This document shows, piece after piece, positions 35,151-43,061 of a stretch of 64,000 nt of DNA. Positions within the stretch are counted from its first letter, which is position 1, and every line of letters begins with the position of its first letter. Position numbers and translations under genes: made by a program. The stretch covers positions 124,001-188,000 of the forward strand of contig CAZDGU010000003.1 in the NCBI GenBank assembly GCA_964505215.1, in the 5' to 3' direction. The DNA is from Gracilimonas sp964505215 (GTDB lineage Bacteria > Bacteroidota > Rhodothermia > Balneolales > Balneolaceae). The notes beneath the pieces were generated by a model. The model searched no databases. It was not told the DNA's origin and worked only from the letters and a program-made list of their open reading frames with translations.

Positions 35151-35618
35151 CTATATGCCCTCCGTTTGAGAGTCATTCCCCATTACTTGTTCAAAAATTT
35201 CCTCAAAAGCGTCATCGTCCAGGGCGGCGTCCACTTCATCTAATTTCTGAGGATCCCAGACTTCTATATATTCACCCATACCCAAAAAAACAGCTTTTTC
35301 GCTGATATCGGCGTATTCGGTGAGGTCTGAGGGGAGAGCAATTCGGTTTTGCTTATCCAGGGATACATCTTCTGCGTAGCGCAGGAAGTTACGTTTGGCC
35401 AATCGGCCTTTTTTGGTAAAGTTATTTATTTGGGATAATCTCTCTTCTACATGAGCCCATTCGTCTTCGGGATATAAATAAAGACATGGCTCTTGCCCGC
35501 GCACAATAGTGAAGCGCTCTTGTGCGGAAGGGTTTAAAGATTTGCGTAACTTTGCAGGAAACGCAACGCGCCCTTTGGCATCTATACTATGCTCGTATTG
35601 TCCTTTGAAACTTGACAC
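35151..35618 (-). CDS. mraZ: Transcriptional regulator / division protein MraZ
   Basis: A 155-residue AbrB-fold protein that forms rings and binds repeated TGGGN boxes at its own promoter, repressing the dcw operon in characterised bacteria. Both SpoVT/AbrB half-domains are present with their DxxxR motifs: HSIDAKGRVAFPAKLR (about 11-26) and SLDKQNRIALPSDL (about 92-105). It is the first gene of the cluster and has three matching boxes upstream, so autoregulation is well supported. Confidence 0.96.
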   Translation of the reverse strand: MSSFKGQYEHSIDAKGRVAFPAKLRKSLNPSAQERFTIVRGQEPCLYLYPEDEWAHVEERLSQINNFTKKGRLAKRNFLRYAEDVSLDKQNRIALPSDLTEYADISEKAVFLGMGEYIEVWDPQKLDEVDAALDDDAFEEIFEQVMGNDSQTEGI

Positions 35619-35667
35619 GGTATCCCTGCGTGATTTTAGATTGCTTTAATGAACGAAAGAATAGTAT

Positions 35668-35692
35668 CCCCACTATCTCCCACTTCACCCCA
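35668..35692 (-). promoter_or_regulatory. Three MraZ-binding boxes
   Basis: On the minus strand TGGGG, TGGGA and TGGGG occur at exact 10-bp intervals (boxes at 35688-35692, 35678-35682 and 35668-35672), 50-75 bp upstream of the mraZ start. Direct TGGGN repeats separated by five bases are the known MraZ target. Confidence 0.88.
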
Positions 35693-35694
35693 CA

Positions 35695-35723
35695 ATGTAC
35701 CCTAAAGAACCACTTTGTGTCAA
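35695..35723 (-). promoter_or_regulatory. Sigma70-like promoter of the dcw cluster
   Basis: TTGACA (35723-35718, minus strand) is followed after 17 bases by GTACAT (35700-35695), a fair -35/-10 pair. The MraZ boxes begin just downstream, where bound MraZ would block initiation. Confidence 0.55.
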
Positions 35724-36222
35724 GAGCTTTCCGTTAGAAAGTTTAAACTCACAGGAAGCGCATTTTTTGAATGCTAAGGCATGATATTGGAGTAGCGGCA
35801 TTGGCTGCATATATTTCTTATATATATGAGTGCAAATGCTTTAAATGAATAATTGAGCGTGATTTGAGCGGGGAATTCGCGGGATTTCAGCGGAGGTGGG
35901 AGAGAGTGGAAGGCTTTTTTATAAAGCCTGATTTAAGCTCAAAAAACCTAAGCGTACGCTGCTGTAAAAGGACCTGTCAGATTTCAAACTGAATCACCCT
36001 GTGTGAAAACTCAAAGTTAGCGAATAGACTCTTAAACTTATTAAGAAAAAATCCTCCAAGGATTTAGAATCCTTGGAGGATTTGCTACAATAACTTGTTT
36101 TCCCTAACAAATTTAACCCTGCTTTTTAACATAGTACTTTTTATATAGGCTGGAATGGTTTATAAAAAACTTATACAGCCTAAAATCTGACAGGTCTGCG
36201 ATCAATTCTGGTTGATTATGCA
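35724..36222. repeat. Gene-free region with an inverted-repeat element
   Basis: No credible gene. gacctgtcagattt at 35971-35984 is perfectly inverted as aaatctgacaggtc at 36183-36196, bounding a 226-bp segment that could be a small non-autonomous element. Inside it lies the hairpin described separately at 36044-36083. A tatatatga-rich stretch lies near 35820. Confidence 0.5.
36044..36083 (-). terminator. Terminator after the P1-family peptidase gene
   Basis: AATCCTCCAAGGAT and ATCCTTGGAGGATT pair perfectly around the loop ttaga. On the minus strand the stem is followed by TTTTTTCTTAAT. It lies 140 bp past the peptidase stop codon. Its sequence style resembles the 'cctcggaggt' palindrome near 4480. 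Confidence 0.7.
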
Positions 36223-37362
36223 CTACTTTTCCAGCAGATTATAGGTTTCCATAATTTCCAGCACACGAGAAATTGGGAGTGCTTTTTGGGTACGGCCGTT
36301 TTTCCCGGTTACGGTGGTCGCCATAAAAAGGGAATTAAGAATGGCTTCTTCGGTGGCTTCAACAGCGGCAAGAAAAAGGGGAGTGGTGGCCGAGTTATTC
36401 AGCTCGTGATAGGTTTGGGTGGAGCCGGATTTTTTGGTATCAATACGCACATCTTCATGGGTTGAAAATGCAATTATATAATCGCCGCTGCCGTTGGAAG
36501 CAAAACCGCCCACGCGGGAAATTCCAAGGAATGCTCGTTTTGCTAAGCGCTCTAAATTGCGGGAAAGCAGCGGGGCATCGGTGGCCACAATAATCATAAT
36601 GGAGCCATCTATATCGTAAGGAACCTCGCTCGCCAAATAGTGATTTTCGAGTTCCTCTCCAACTGGAGCTCCGTTAATACTGAGCACGCCCCCAAAGTTG
36701 GATTGCACCAATACCCCAACGGTATATCCGCCAAATTTTTCCGGAAGCTGCCGTGATGAAGTCCCAATTCCACCTTTAAAACCAAGGGCTGAAGTTCCCG
36801 TTCCGGCACCCACGCTTCCTTCTTCAACCGCTCCTTCTTTCGCATTCTTGATGGCATCAAATACGTGTTCCATAGTTATGTGTCGTCCGCGGATGTCATT
36901 CAGCCAGCCGTCATTGGTTTCGCCAACCACAGGATTTACCGAACGGACGTTTTCATTGCCCGGCTGACGGAGTACATAATCCGAAATTCCATTGGCTACG
37001 GTGTGAACACTGAGCGTATTGGTCAATCCAATGGGCGTTTCTATTTCACCCAGCTCGTTGATTTGCGTAAACCCAAGCGCTTTCCCAAAACCGTTTCCTA
37101 CATACGTGGCGGCCGGAACCCGACTTTTGAAAATATCGCCGGAGTGAGGGAAAATAACCGTCACGCCCGTTCTTATGTTTTCAACTTCATTAATTGTGCG
37201 GTGGCCAACTTTTATACCCTCAACATCCGTGATAGCATTTAGAGGGCCCGGCGTTAAAATTCCCGGTTTAATGCCAAGCTCACGGGCACGCTGGCGGTCT
37301 TGAGAAAACCCGCTATTAACAGCAAAAAGAAGAATAAACAAAGAGAGGAATGTTGATTTCAT
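36223..37362 (-). CDS. P1-family peptidase (DmpA/aminopeptidase type), exported
   Basis: A 379-residue N-terminal-nucleophile hydrolase of the DmpA/BapA group; members cleave N-terminal residues or beta-peptides after autoproteolysis. Residues 1-20 are a signal peptide (ending SGFSQ), so it acts in the periplasm. Family blocks: LTPGPLNAITDVEGIKVGHRTI, TGVTVIFPH, ELGEIETPIGLTNTLSVHTVANGI, EGSVGAGTGTSALGFKGGIGTSSR and YTVGVLVQSNFGG. The expected autocleavage is before the Ser/Thr nucleophile in the DGSIMIIVATDAPLL region, where DmpA proteins have a G-S motif. It stands alone and reads away from the met operon end. Confidence 0.9.
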   Translation of the reverse strand: MKSTFLSLFILLFAVNSGFSQDRQRARELGIKPGILTPGPLNAITDVEGIKVGHRTINEVENIRTGVTVIFPHSGDIFKSRVPAATYVGNGFGKALGFTQINELGEIETPIGLTNTLSVHTVANGISDYVLRQPGNENVRSVNPVVGETNDGWLNDIRGRHITMEHVFDAIKNAKEGAVEEGSVGAGTGTSALGFKGGIGTSSRQLPEKFGGYTVGVLVQSNFGGVLSINGAPVGEELENHYLASEVPYDIDGSIMIIVATDAPLLSRNLERLAKRAFLGISRVGGFASNGSGDYIIAFSTHEDVRIDTKKSGSTQTYHELNNSATTPLFLAAVEATEEAILNSLFMATTVTGKNGRTQKALPISRVLEIMETYNLLEK

Positions 37363-37562
37363 AGGTATTACGGCTAATTCAAATTAGTTTAATTTTGAAA
37401 TTAAGGTCGTTCCAAAAAGGGAGTTTTGCAAAAATGGAAAAAAGTAGCGGAAAACAGGAGGGAATGATGAGCAGAGTCCGGAAGAGTAATATGCTGAAAT
37501 TAGCTTACTGAATTGTCAGATTTTGTTTTGAAACACTGGTGAGAAAACATCAACCCAAAATA

Positions 37563-37591
37563 AAAACCCCGACTGTTGCAGGCCGGGGTGA
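37563..37591 (-). terminator. Terminator of the metY-metX-hom operon
   Basis: On the minus strand CCCCGgcctgcaacagtCGGGG is followed by TTTTTATTTT, 50 bp after the hom stop codon. Confidence 0.75.
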
Positions 37592-37639
37592 ATGAAATAA
37601 AGTACCTAAATAAATGCGCAGAGTTTGGTTGTTCGGAAA

Positions 37640-38740
37640 TTACAAGGCTTTTCCGATATCAATAATATCACCCAAAACGCCGGCGGCTGTAACTTCGCGC
37701 CCCGCACCGGGACCTTGAACTACAATGGGTGAAGTGGAATATCTTTCTGTATAAATCTGAAAGATATTGTCGGTTCCTGCCAGTCCGCCCAGCGGAGAGT
37801 TGGCATTCACTTCTTGAACGCCCACCCGGATTCCTTCCGGAGTGAAGGAGCCCACATATCTCAGCTTCCGATTATTAACCAGTGCTTTGGCGTTGCGGCT
37901 TTTCCAGTGTCCATCAAATTCGGGCAGCCGGGCAAGGAAATCTTCTGTAGAAAGATCGTTTAATTCTTTGGGAACTAAATTTTCGACTTCAAGCTCATCA
38001 CGTTCAAAAGTAAAGCCACAGGTTCGGGCAAGAATTAAAAATTTCCGGGCCACATCTTCCCCCGAAAGATCATCGCGCGGATCGGGTTCAGAATATCCGT
38101 CCTCTTTTGCTTTTTGAACGACTTCACTGAAAGAAACTCCGTTTTGGAGCTTAGTGAATAAAAACGTCATAGTTCCCGAAGCCACACCGGTGATTTTAGT
38201 AATGTTATCGCCGCTGTCCAATAATGTATTGATGGTGCTGATTACCGGAAGTCCGGCTCCAACGGCCGTCTCGTAACGATACTGAGCAATTCCAGCATCC
38301 GTAATTTCTATTAGCTGATTGAAATAAGACTGCTCAAAAGTGTTGGCGCGCTTGCTGGGAGTAGCAATATGTACGCCGTTACTCAGCAGATAATGGTAGC
38401 TTCGGGCTACCTTTTCGGTGCCTGTGGCGTCTACGAAAATTACATTTTTGTCGGCGATCTGAATGAGTTTTTCCGGAATTTGATCCCAATCGGTAGGTTC
38501 GCCTTCTTTAATTTTTATTGCTTCCGAATCCGCGTCAATTTTTGGATTCCAAACGGTATGAGAACTGTTGCAAATTCCAATGATGTTAAGCTCAAATAAC
38601 GGATGATCCAGCTTCTCAATAAGCTGAGCTAAGGTTCCGCCAACGGCTCCAATTCCGGCTATAAAAACATGGAGCTTTTTCTTTTTTTCAGGAGTGATTT
38701 TAAATGATTCATCGGACGATTTATGTGATGTCAAAGTCAT
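37640..38740 (-). CDS. hom: Homoserine dehydrogenase
   Basis: Reduces aspartate semialdehyde to homoserine with NAD(P)H, committing flux to Met and Thr. 366 residues, resembling the dehydrogenase half of ThrA without an aspartokinase or ACT domain. NAD-binding VFIAGIGAVGGTLAQLIEKL near residue 30; VDATGTEKVARSYHYLLSNGVHIATPSKRA; substrate block YETAVGAGLPVISTINTLL and ITGVASGTMTFLFTKL; catalytic region DGYSEPDPRDDLSGEDVARKFLILAR; C-terminal VVQGPGAGREVTAAGVLGDI. It overlaps metX by one base (TAATG), so translation is coupled. Confidence 0.95.
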   Translation of the reverse strand: MTLTSHKSSDESFKITPEKKKKLHVFIAGIGAVGGTLAQLIEKLDHPLFELNIIGICNSSHTVWNPKIDADSEAIKIKEGEPTDWDQIPEKLIQIADKNVIFVDATGTEKVARSYHYLLSNGVHIATPSKRANTFEQSYFNQLIEITDAGIAQYRYETAVGAGLPVISTINTLLDSGDNITKITGVASGTMTFLFTKLQNGVSFSEVVQKAKEDGYSEPDPRDDLSGEDVARKFLILARTCGFTFERDELEVENLVPKELNDLSTEDFLARLPEFDGHWKSRNAKALVNNRKLRYVGSFTPEGIRVGVQEVNANSPLGGLAGTDNIFQIYTERYSTSPIVVQGPGAGREVTAAGVLGDIIDIGKAL

Positions 38741-39780
38741 TATTCTACTTCAGTAAGTGTGCGTGTAAATGCGGTTAAATGATGGTTCAGTTTATCAAAT
38801 TCAATTAAAAAAGCATCGTGTCCATAGGCGGAATCAATGCGCACCAATTGGCTGTTTGGTATGAGTTTAGCCAGCTCCTGTTGTTCGGTGATGGGATATA
38901 GTGCATCACTTTCGAAACCGGCAATAAGTACCGGAATGTGCAGGCTTCCTAACACCTCCTCAAAGCTTCCTCTTCCGCGCGAAACATCGTGCGTGTCCAT
39001 GGCTTTGGTGAGGGTAACGTAGGCATTGGCATCAAAGCGTTCAACTAATTTAAGCCCTTGATAATTCAAATAGGACTCAACCTGATAATTTTGCAACTCA
39101 GGGTTTATTTCGCGCTGAAATTTTTGCTGATAATTTTGGGGAGAACGATAGGTAATCATAGCCATTGCGCGTGCGGCGGCCAATCCTTTTTTGGGAGGAT
39201 TTTGGGCATCATAAAATCCGTCATTCCATTTTTCATCGGCATAAATTGCCATGCGTTGTGCCTCGCTGATTCCAATAGCCCAGGCTGAATGTGCCTTCCC
39301 CATAGCAAAAATAGCCGCTTTTTGAATGCGTTTATCCATAATAGAAAACTCAAGCGCGGTCATTCCTCCCAACGAACCGCCTACAATCAGCTCTATCTGT
39401 TGTATGCCTAATTCATCGAGCAGCTGCTGATGAAAACGGACAATATCGCGAATGGTAATATTTGGGAAATCTGCTTGCCACGTTTTGCCGGTTGCTTTAT
39501 TTGTGCCGGTGGGACCGGTGGTGCCGTAACAGCTTCCCAAAATATTGGGACAAAGCACAAAATGACGCTCCGGATCAATAGCCTTTCCGGGACCGATTAA
39601 CTGACCGAACCAGTCATCCGCGCTCGTATTTCCGGTAAGTGCATGGCAAATAAATACCACATTATCTTTAGCCGCATTCAGTGTTCCCCAGCTTTGGTAG
39701 CCGATTTCCGGCGCTTTAATTTCCACACCCGATTCGGTGACGAAGGGGGTTGAAAAAGTATGTTTTTTAATATCAGACAT
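38740..39780 (-). CDS. metX: Homoserine O-acetyltransferase
   Basis: Alpha/beta-hydrolase-fold enzyme acetylating homoserine with acetyl-CoA, the activating step of direct-sulfhydrylation methionine synthesis. 346 residues. Landmarks: YQSWGTLNAAKDNVVFICHALTGN, the long GSCYGTTGPTGTN block, the nucleophile elbow LIVGGSLGGMTALEFS, SDALYPITEQQELAKLI with the catalytic Asp, and the terminal YGHDAFLIEFDKL with the catalytic His. The neighbours metY and hom complete the pathway. Acetyl versus succinyl specificity is inferred from family. Confidence 0.95.
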   Translation of the reverse strand: MSDIKKHTFSTPFVTESGVEIKAPEIGYQSWGTLNAAKDNVVFICHALTGNTSADDWFGQLIGPGKAIDPERHFVLCPNILGSCYGTTGPTGTNKATGKTWQADFPNITIRDIVRFHQQLLDELGIQQIELIVGGSLGGMTALEFSIMDKRIQKAAIFAMGKAHSAWAIGISEAQRMAIYADEKWNDGFYDAQNPPKKGLAAARAMAMITYRSPQNYQQKFQREINPELQNYQVESYLNYQGLKLVERFDANAYVTLTKAMDTHDVSRGRGSFEEVLGSLHIPVLIAGFESDALYPITEQQELAKLIPNSQLVRIDSAYGHDAFLIEFDKLNHHLTAFTRTLTEVE

Positions 39781-39848
39781 CTTTTTAATGATGTTTTAAA
39801 AGAACAGGAGCAGATAATAAATCTGCTCCTATTTCGAGTGGTGAGTGA

Positions 39849-41177
39849 TTAAGCAGGTGTTTTAATTTTGGCAAAAGCTTCTTCGAAATCTTCGATGATG
39901 TCATCGATATGTTCAATGCCAACAGAAACGCGAATCAGATCGCCTTTCACGCCGCTGGCTTCCTGCTCGGTTTCAGTAAGCTGCTGATGCGTGGTAGAAG
40001 CGGGGTGAATAACCAGCGTTTTGGCATCGCCAATATTGGCCAAATGGCTGGAAAGCTCCACGTTTTCAATAAACTCGCGGGCGGCGTCATATCCTCCTTT
40101 CACCCCAAAGGTAAAGGTGGAGCCGAAATAACCTTCTTTGAGATACTTTTTGGCTCGTTCGTGATATTCATGCTCCGGCAGGCCGGTAAAATTAATCCAG
40201 TCGATAGCGTCGTGATCTTTAAGCCAGTCGGCTAATTTCAGGGCGTTTTCGTTATGGCGTTCTATTCTAAGCGAGAGCGTTTCGAGTCCCTGAAGCAGCA
40301 AAAAGCTGTTAAAAGGAGATTGGGATGGTCCAAAATCCCGAAGTCCTTCAACCCGCGCACGGATGGCAAAGGCGATATTGCCGAATGGACCGTCTTCTCC
40401 AAATACTTCCCAAAAATTCAAACCGTGATAAGAAGGGGAAGGCTCGCTGAATCCGGGATATTTTCCGTTGCCCCAGTTGAAGTTTCCACCGTCAACAATT
40501 ACGCCGCCAATGGAAGTTCCGTGTCCGCCAATCCACTTGGTAGCTGATGATGTAACCACATTGGCTCCGTGTTTGAGAGGTTGAACCAGCGCTCCGCCGG
40601 CGCCAAAGGTGTTATCTACCACCAGGGCAATACCATGCTTTTTGGTTAGGGCCGAGAGTCCTTCCAGATCCGCAATATTTCCTCGCGGATTTCCAATCGA
40701 TTCCACAAAAATGGCTTTGGTGTTTTCGTCAATCAGTTTGGCAAAAGATTCGATGGTGTCTTCTTCGGCAAAACGCACGTCAATTCCTAAACGCGGAAGC
40801 GATACTTTAAACTGATTGTAGGTTCCGCCATACAGGTTTTGCGAAGAAATGATATTATCGCCGGCCTGTGCCAGGTTGGTGATGGTTAAAAACTGTGCGG
40901 CTTGTCCCGAAGAAGTGGCCAGGGCTGCGGTTCCGCCCTCAAGTGCTGCCAGACGCTTTTCGAACACATCGTTCGTTGGATTCATGATTCGGGTATAAAT
41001 GTTTCCAAATTCGCGAAGCGCAAAAAGATTAGCTGCGTGCTCGGTATTATCAAAATTAAAAGAAGTGGTTTGATAAATAGGAACGGCGCGCGATCCGGTG
41101 GCTGGGTCGGGTTCCTGACCGGCATGAAGCTGCAGGGTTTCAAACTTTAGGTTTCGTTTTTCTAAATCGTTGCTCAT
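39849..41177 (-). CDS. metY: O-acetylhomoserine sulfhydrylase
   Basis: PLP-dependent Cys/Met-metabolism enzyme that makes homocysteine from O-acetylhomoserine and sulfide. 442 residues, the usual length of the long MetY type. Seen: LQLHAGQEPDPATGSRAVPIYQTTSF, YTRIMNPTNDVFEKRLAALEGG, ATSSGQAAQF, VDNTFGAGGALVQPLKHGANVVTSSATKWIGGHG with the PLP lysine in SATKWIGG, and SVGIEHIDDIIEDF. First structural gene of the metY-metX-hom operon and directly downstream of two stacked transcription attenuators. Confidence 0.96.
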   Translation of the reverse strand: MSNDLEKRNLKFETLQLHAGQEPDPATGSRAVPIYQTTSFNFDNTEHAANLFALREFGNIYTRIMNPTNDVFEKRLAALEGGTAALATSSGQAAQFLTITNLAQAGDNIISSQNLYGGTYNQFKVSLPRLGIDVRFAEEDTIESFAKLIDENTKAIFVESIGNPRGNIADLEGLSALTKKHGIALVVDNTFGAGGALVQPLKHGANVVTSSATKWIGGHGTSIGGVIVDGGNFNWGNGKYPGFSEPSPSYHGLNFWEVFGEDGPFGNIAFAIRARVEGLRDFGPSQSPFNSFLLLQGLETLSLRIERHNENALKLADWLKDHDAIDWINFTGLPEHEYHERAKKYLKEGYFGSTFTFGVKGGYDAAREFIENVELSSHLANIGDAKTLVIHPASTTHQQLTETEQEASGVKGDLIRVSVGIEHIDDIIEDFEEAFAKIKTPA

Positions 41178-41261
41178 GATGTATTGGTTTTGAATAAGTG
41201 ATTGTTTGTTATTGAATCTAACACTGATGATTCTGCTCTGGGAGGCTTCATTGCATCAAAC

Positions 41262-41303
41262 AAAAAAGCCTCTTTCAGAGATGAATCCGAAAGAGGCTTT
41301 TAA
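41262..41303 (-). terminator. Riboswitch-controlled terminator in front of metY
   Basis: AAAAGCCTCTTTC pairs with GAAAGAGGCTTTTTT around a 12-base loop on the minus strand and ends in six Ts. The loop segment ATTCATCT can pair with AGATGAGT at the 3' side of riboswitch P1 (seven pairs plus one G-U), giving the mutually exclusive antiterminator. Confidence 0.9.
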
Positions 41304-41330
41304 ACCAATATCTTATCGAACTCATCTTTT

Positions 41331-41453
41331 TCTGCAGTAAAAACATGTTTTATACAGAACAGGATGTGGCACCTTTTTTAGCACATTTTAACTATGTGCT
41401 GAACGGTTGCCAAGGCTTCGCAGGACCTGATCCCTCCACCTTTCGTAATGAGA
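41331..41453 (-). ncRNA. SAM-I (S-box) riboswitch
   Basis: On the minus strand the invariant SAM-I core is clear: GAAAGGTGGAGGGATCAGG, then CGAAGCCTTGGCAACC, then the P3/P4 stems with CACATAGTTAAAATGTG and GGTGCCACATCC. P1 is formed by CUCAUU (near 41452-41447) and GAUGAG (41336-41331). SAM binding stabilises P1, frees the downstream terminator to form and turns off metY-metX-hom. The consensus match is strong; exact boundaries are approximate. Confidence 0.95.
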
Positions 41454-41494
41454 ATGCAACAGTAAGTTAAAAGAACTTGGAAACTAACGATATC

Positions 41495-41529
41495 AAAAAA
41501 GCCCTTATGAGTTGCATTCAAAAGGGCTT
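41495..41529 (-). terminator. Attenuator terminator following the Met/Cys leader peptide
   Basis: AAGCCCTT (41529-41522) pairs with AAGGGCTT (41506-41499) around a 15-base loop and ends in six Ts on the minus strand. It lies 29 bp past the leader stop codon and upstream of the SAM riboswitch. Its 5' arm can instead pair with AAGGGC (41559-41554), which overlaps the leader stop codon: an antiterminator. Confidence 0.8.
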
Positions 41530-41557
41530 AGCTTGAAAATTTCTTATATCATGGCCC

Positions 41558-41641
41558 TTAAGTGTGTGATTTGCACATACACATGTACATGCTACACATC
41601 ATGGCAAAAGAGCGGGTGATATTTTGTGGTGTTAATTTCAT
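41558..41641 (-). CDS. Met/Cys-rich leader peptide of the methionine operon
   Basis: A 27-codon open frame encoding MKLTPQNITRSFAMMCSMYM followed by CMCKSHT. Between residues 14 and 23 seven or eight of ten codons are Met or Cys (MMCSMYMCMC), far from random, and the frame sits at the 5' end of the operon that makes methionine from homoserine and sulfide. A terminator follows, and an alternative pairing overlaps the stop codon. This is the standard layout of translation-dependent amino-acid attenuation: stalling at scarce Met or Cys should favour the antiterminator. No strong Shine-Dalgarno is visible (ttggggcaATG), which is usual in this phylum. The role is inference from layout. Confidence 0.78.
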   Translation of the reverse strand: MKLTPQNITRSFAMMCSMYMCMCKSHT

Positions 41642-41765
41642 TGCCCCAATGTTAAGGGGAGAATTTGTCAGGTGCAAATTTTTTCTTCGATTGTTTAAAA
41701 AGGAAAAAATCCGGGCTGTGGTTTTGAGAAAATAAGCTTGATAAGATTTCTGAAAGATCACCAAA

Positions 41766-41975
41766 ATTCACAAATCTGCGAAACTCAGCGCCAACCTCTG
41801 CGCGACTCCGCGAGAAAAAGAAGGTATTAAAAAGCAATGCTGTGAATGAAAGAAGTATTGCAGTAAAAACTCAAAAAGCTTACTCATTTGAATGCACCAT
41901 CGTAGTAGCAACCACCTCCGGGTTCACGCAGATTTCCGCGGAGGGATGCGCGGAGTTTCGCGGAGTTTTTATTTG
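41766..41975. repeat. Inverted pair of 'CTGCGC/GCGCGGAG' dispersed repeats
   Basis: The left unit (about 41770-41816: aatctgcgaaactcagcgcc... ctctgcgcgactccgcgag) is inversely related to the right unit (41922-41970: ttcacgcagatttccgcgg... atgcgcggagtttcgcggag ttttt). The same units recur at 43130-43180, 43294-43343 and 47668-47693. The intervening sequence has no recognisable gene; open frames across it are artefacts of the repeat. Confidence 0.7.
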
Positions 41976-42110
41976 GGTGTGTGGCAGGAGGCGTTCAGAA
42001 ATGAGCAGGCTTAAGTAATTGAACAGGACACTTTTTGCTGAATATATTTTTGTGTTAACTTGAGCGTAGCACGAAATCATATATACCTTATCGGGAATAG
42101 AAATAATGCT

Positions 42111-43061
42111 ATGAAAAGTTTAACAGCCACATTTTTATTGTTATTTATCTTTTCATGTGCACTTGCACAAACAAGAGAGGTGGAGTTAGATGAAGATTAC
42201 CTGCTCAATGATTTTGATCTTTATGTCACCGAGCAAAACTTCATTGCATTAGACAGGGCTACTCCACTCTGTTATTTTTTTGATAAGAAAACAGGCAGTT
42301 TTGTTAAAGAAATTAACCCCGAACATAGTTTTCCCGGTTTCAATTGGCGGCCCATAAAAATGGAGGTATTATCGAATGATATATTCTTTACCAATTCAGC
42401 TCCTTGGGCTTTCTTAATTTCAAAGAATAACGACAATGTGAGAGTTTTTGATTCCTCATTTATGCCGCCCGTTGCGTTCAAATTTATATCTGATTCTACT
42501 GTTACAGGGTTCTACAGTCATCAAAATGGAAATCATCAGTTGGTAACATTCAATACAGAAGGAAAGAAATTGGCTGCTTTTACACTCCCAGATTTACACG
42601 CCAAATACATGCTGTATAGACTTGATAAAAATATATTCTTACATGTGATAAATGACGAGATATATTTTATCCCGCCTTTAGATAACCACGTGTATGTGTA
42701 CTCTAAAAGCGGAAGTTTCATAAAAGATATAGAACTGAAGATTTCTTCTTTTGATAAGTTTTCAGAGGATATCAACCCTAATTCTGATGTTCGTGAGATC
42801 ATGAAAAAAGCGTCTATCTTATTTTCGAAGAAATCATATATCTACTCTTCCTATCAAATAAATGCTGTGACTTTACTGTTAGTTGTTTCACACAAAAGCG
42901 ATAGTTATGAGTTGATCTATTTTGATACAGAGAGTGAAGAAATTATAAAAAGTGAGGCTATAGAAAATCTTCCGGCCTATGCCAAGAACGATAAATTATA
43001 TTTTGTTCGTCCTACGAAAAAAAATTTCAAAATTATTGAACAGAAAGTTTCATATAACTGA
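42111..43061 (+). CDS. Exported beta-propeller-like protein of unknown function
   Basis: A 316-residue protein with a signal peptide (MKSLTATFLLLFIFSCALAQ, possibly with a lipobox-like FSCA at the end). The body is made of repeating strand-turn units with aromatic and Asp residues (NFIALDRATPLCYFFDKKTGSFVKEI, FDSSFMPPVAFKFISDSTVTGFY, VYVYSKSGSFIKDIEL, SYELIYFDTESEEII), the look of the '6-bladed beta-propeller' family common in Bacteroidota. Start: ATG at 42111 is preferred over upstream 42060 because it begins the signal peptide. It stands alone, between two inverted pairs of dispersed repeats, and is AT-rich. Function unknown. Confidence 0.7.
   Translation: MKSLTATFLLLFIFSCALAQTREVELDEDYLLNDFDLYVTEQNFIALDRATPLCYFFDKKTGSFVKEINPEHSFPGFNWRPIKMEVLSNDIFFTNSAPWAFLISKNNDNVRVFDSSFMPPVAFKFISDSTVTGFYSHQNGNHQLVTFNTEGKKLAAFTLPDLHAKYMLYRLDKNIFLHVINDEIYFIPPLDNHVYVYSKSGSFIKDIELKISSFDKFSEDINPNSDVREIMKKASILFSKKSYIYSSYQINAVTLLLVVSHKSDSYELIYFDTESEEIIKSEAIENLPAYAKNDKLYFVRPTKKNFKIIEQKVSYN

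Noticed and set aside
41642..42080. Open frames on the minus strand of 61-68 codons around the dispersed repeats
   Set aside because: They are produced by the repeat sequence. Only the last 27 codons of the one ending at 41558 show a coherent leader-peptide pattern; the longer N-terminal extension was not accepted.
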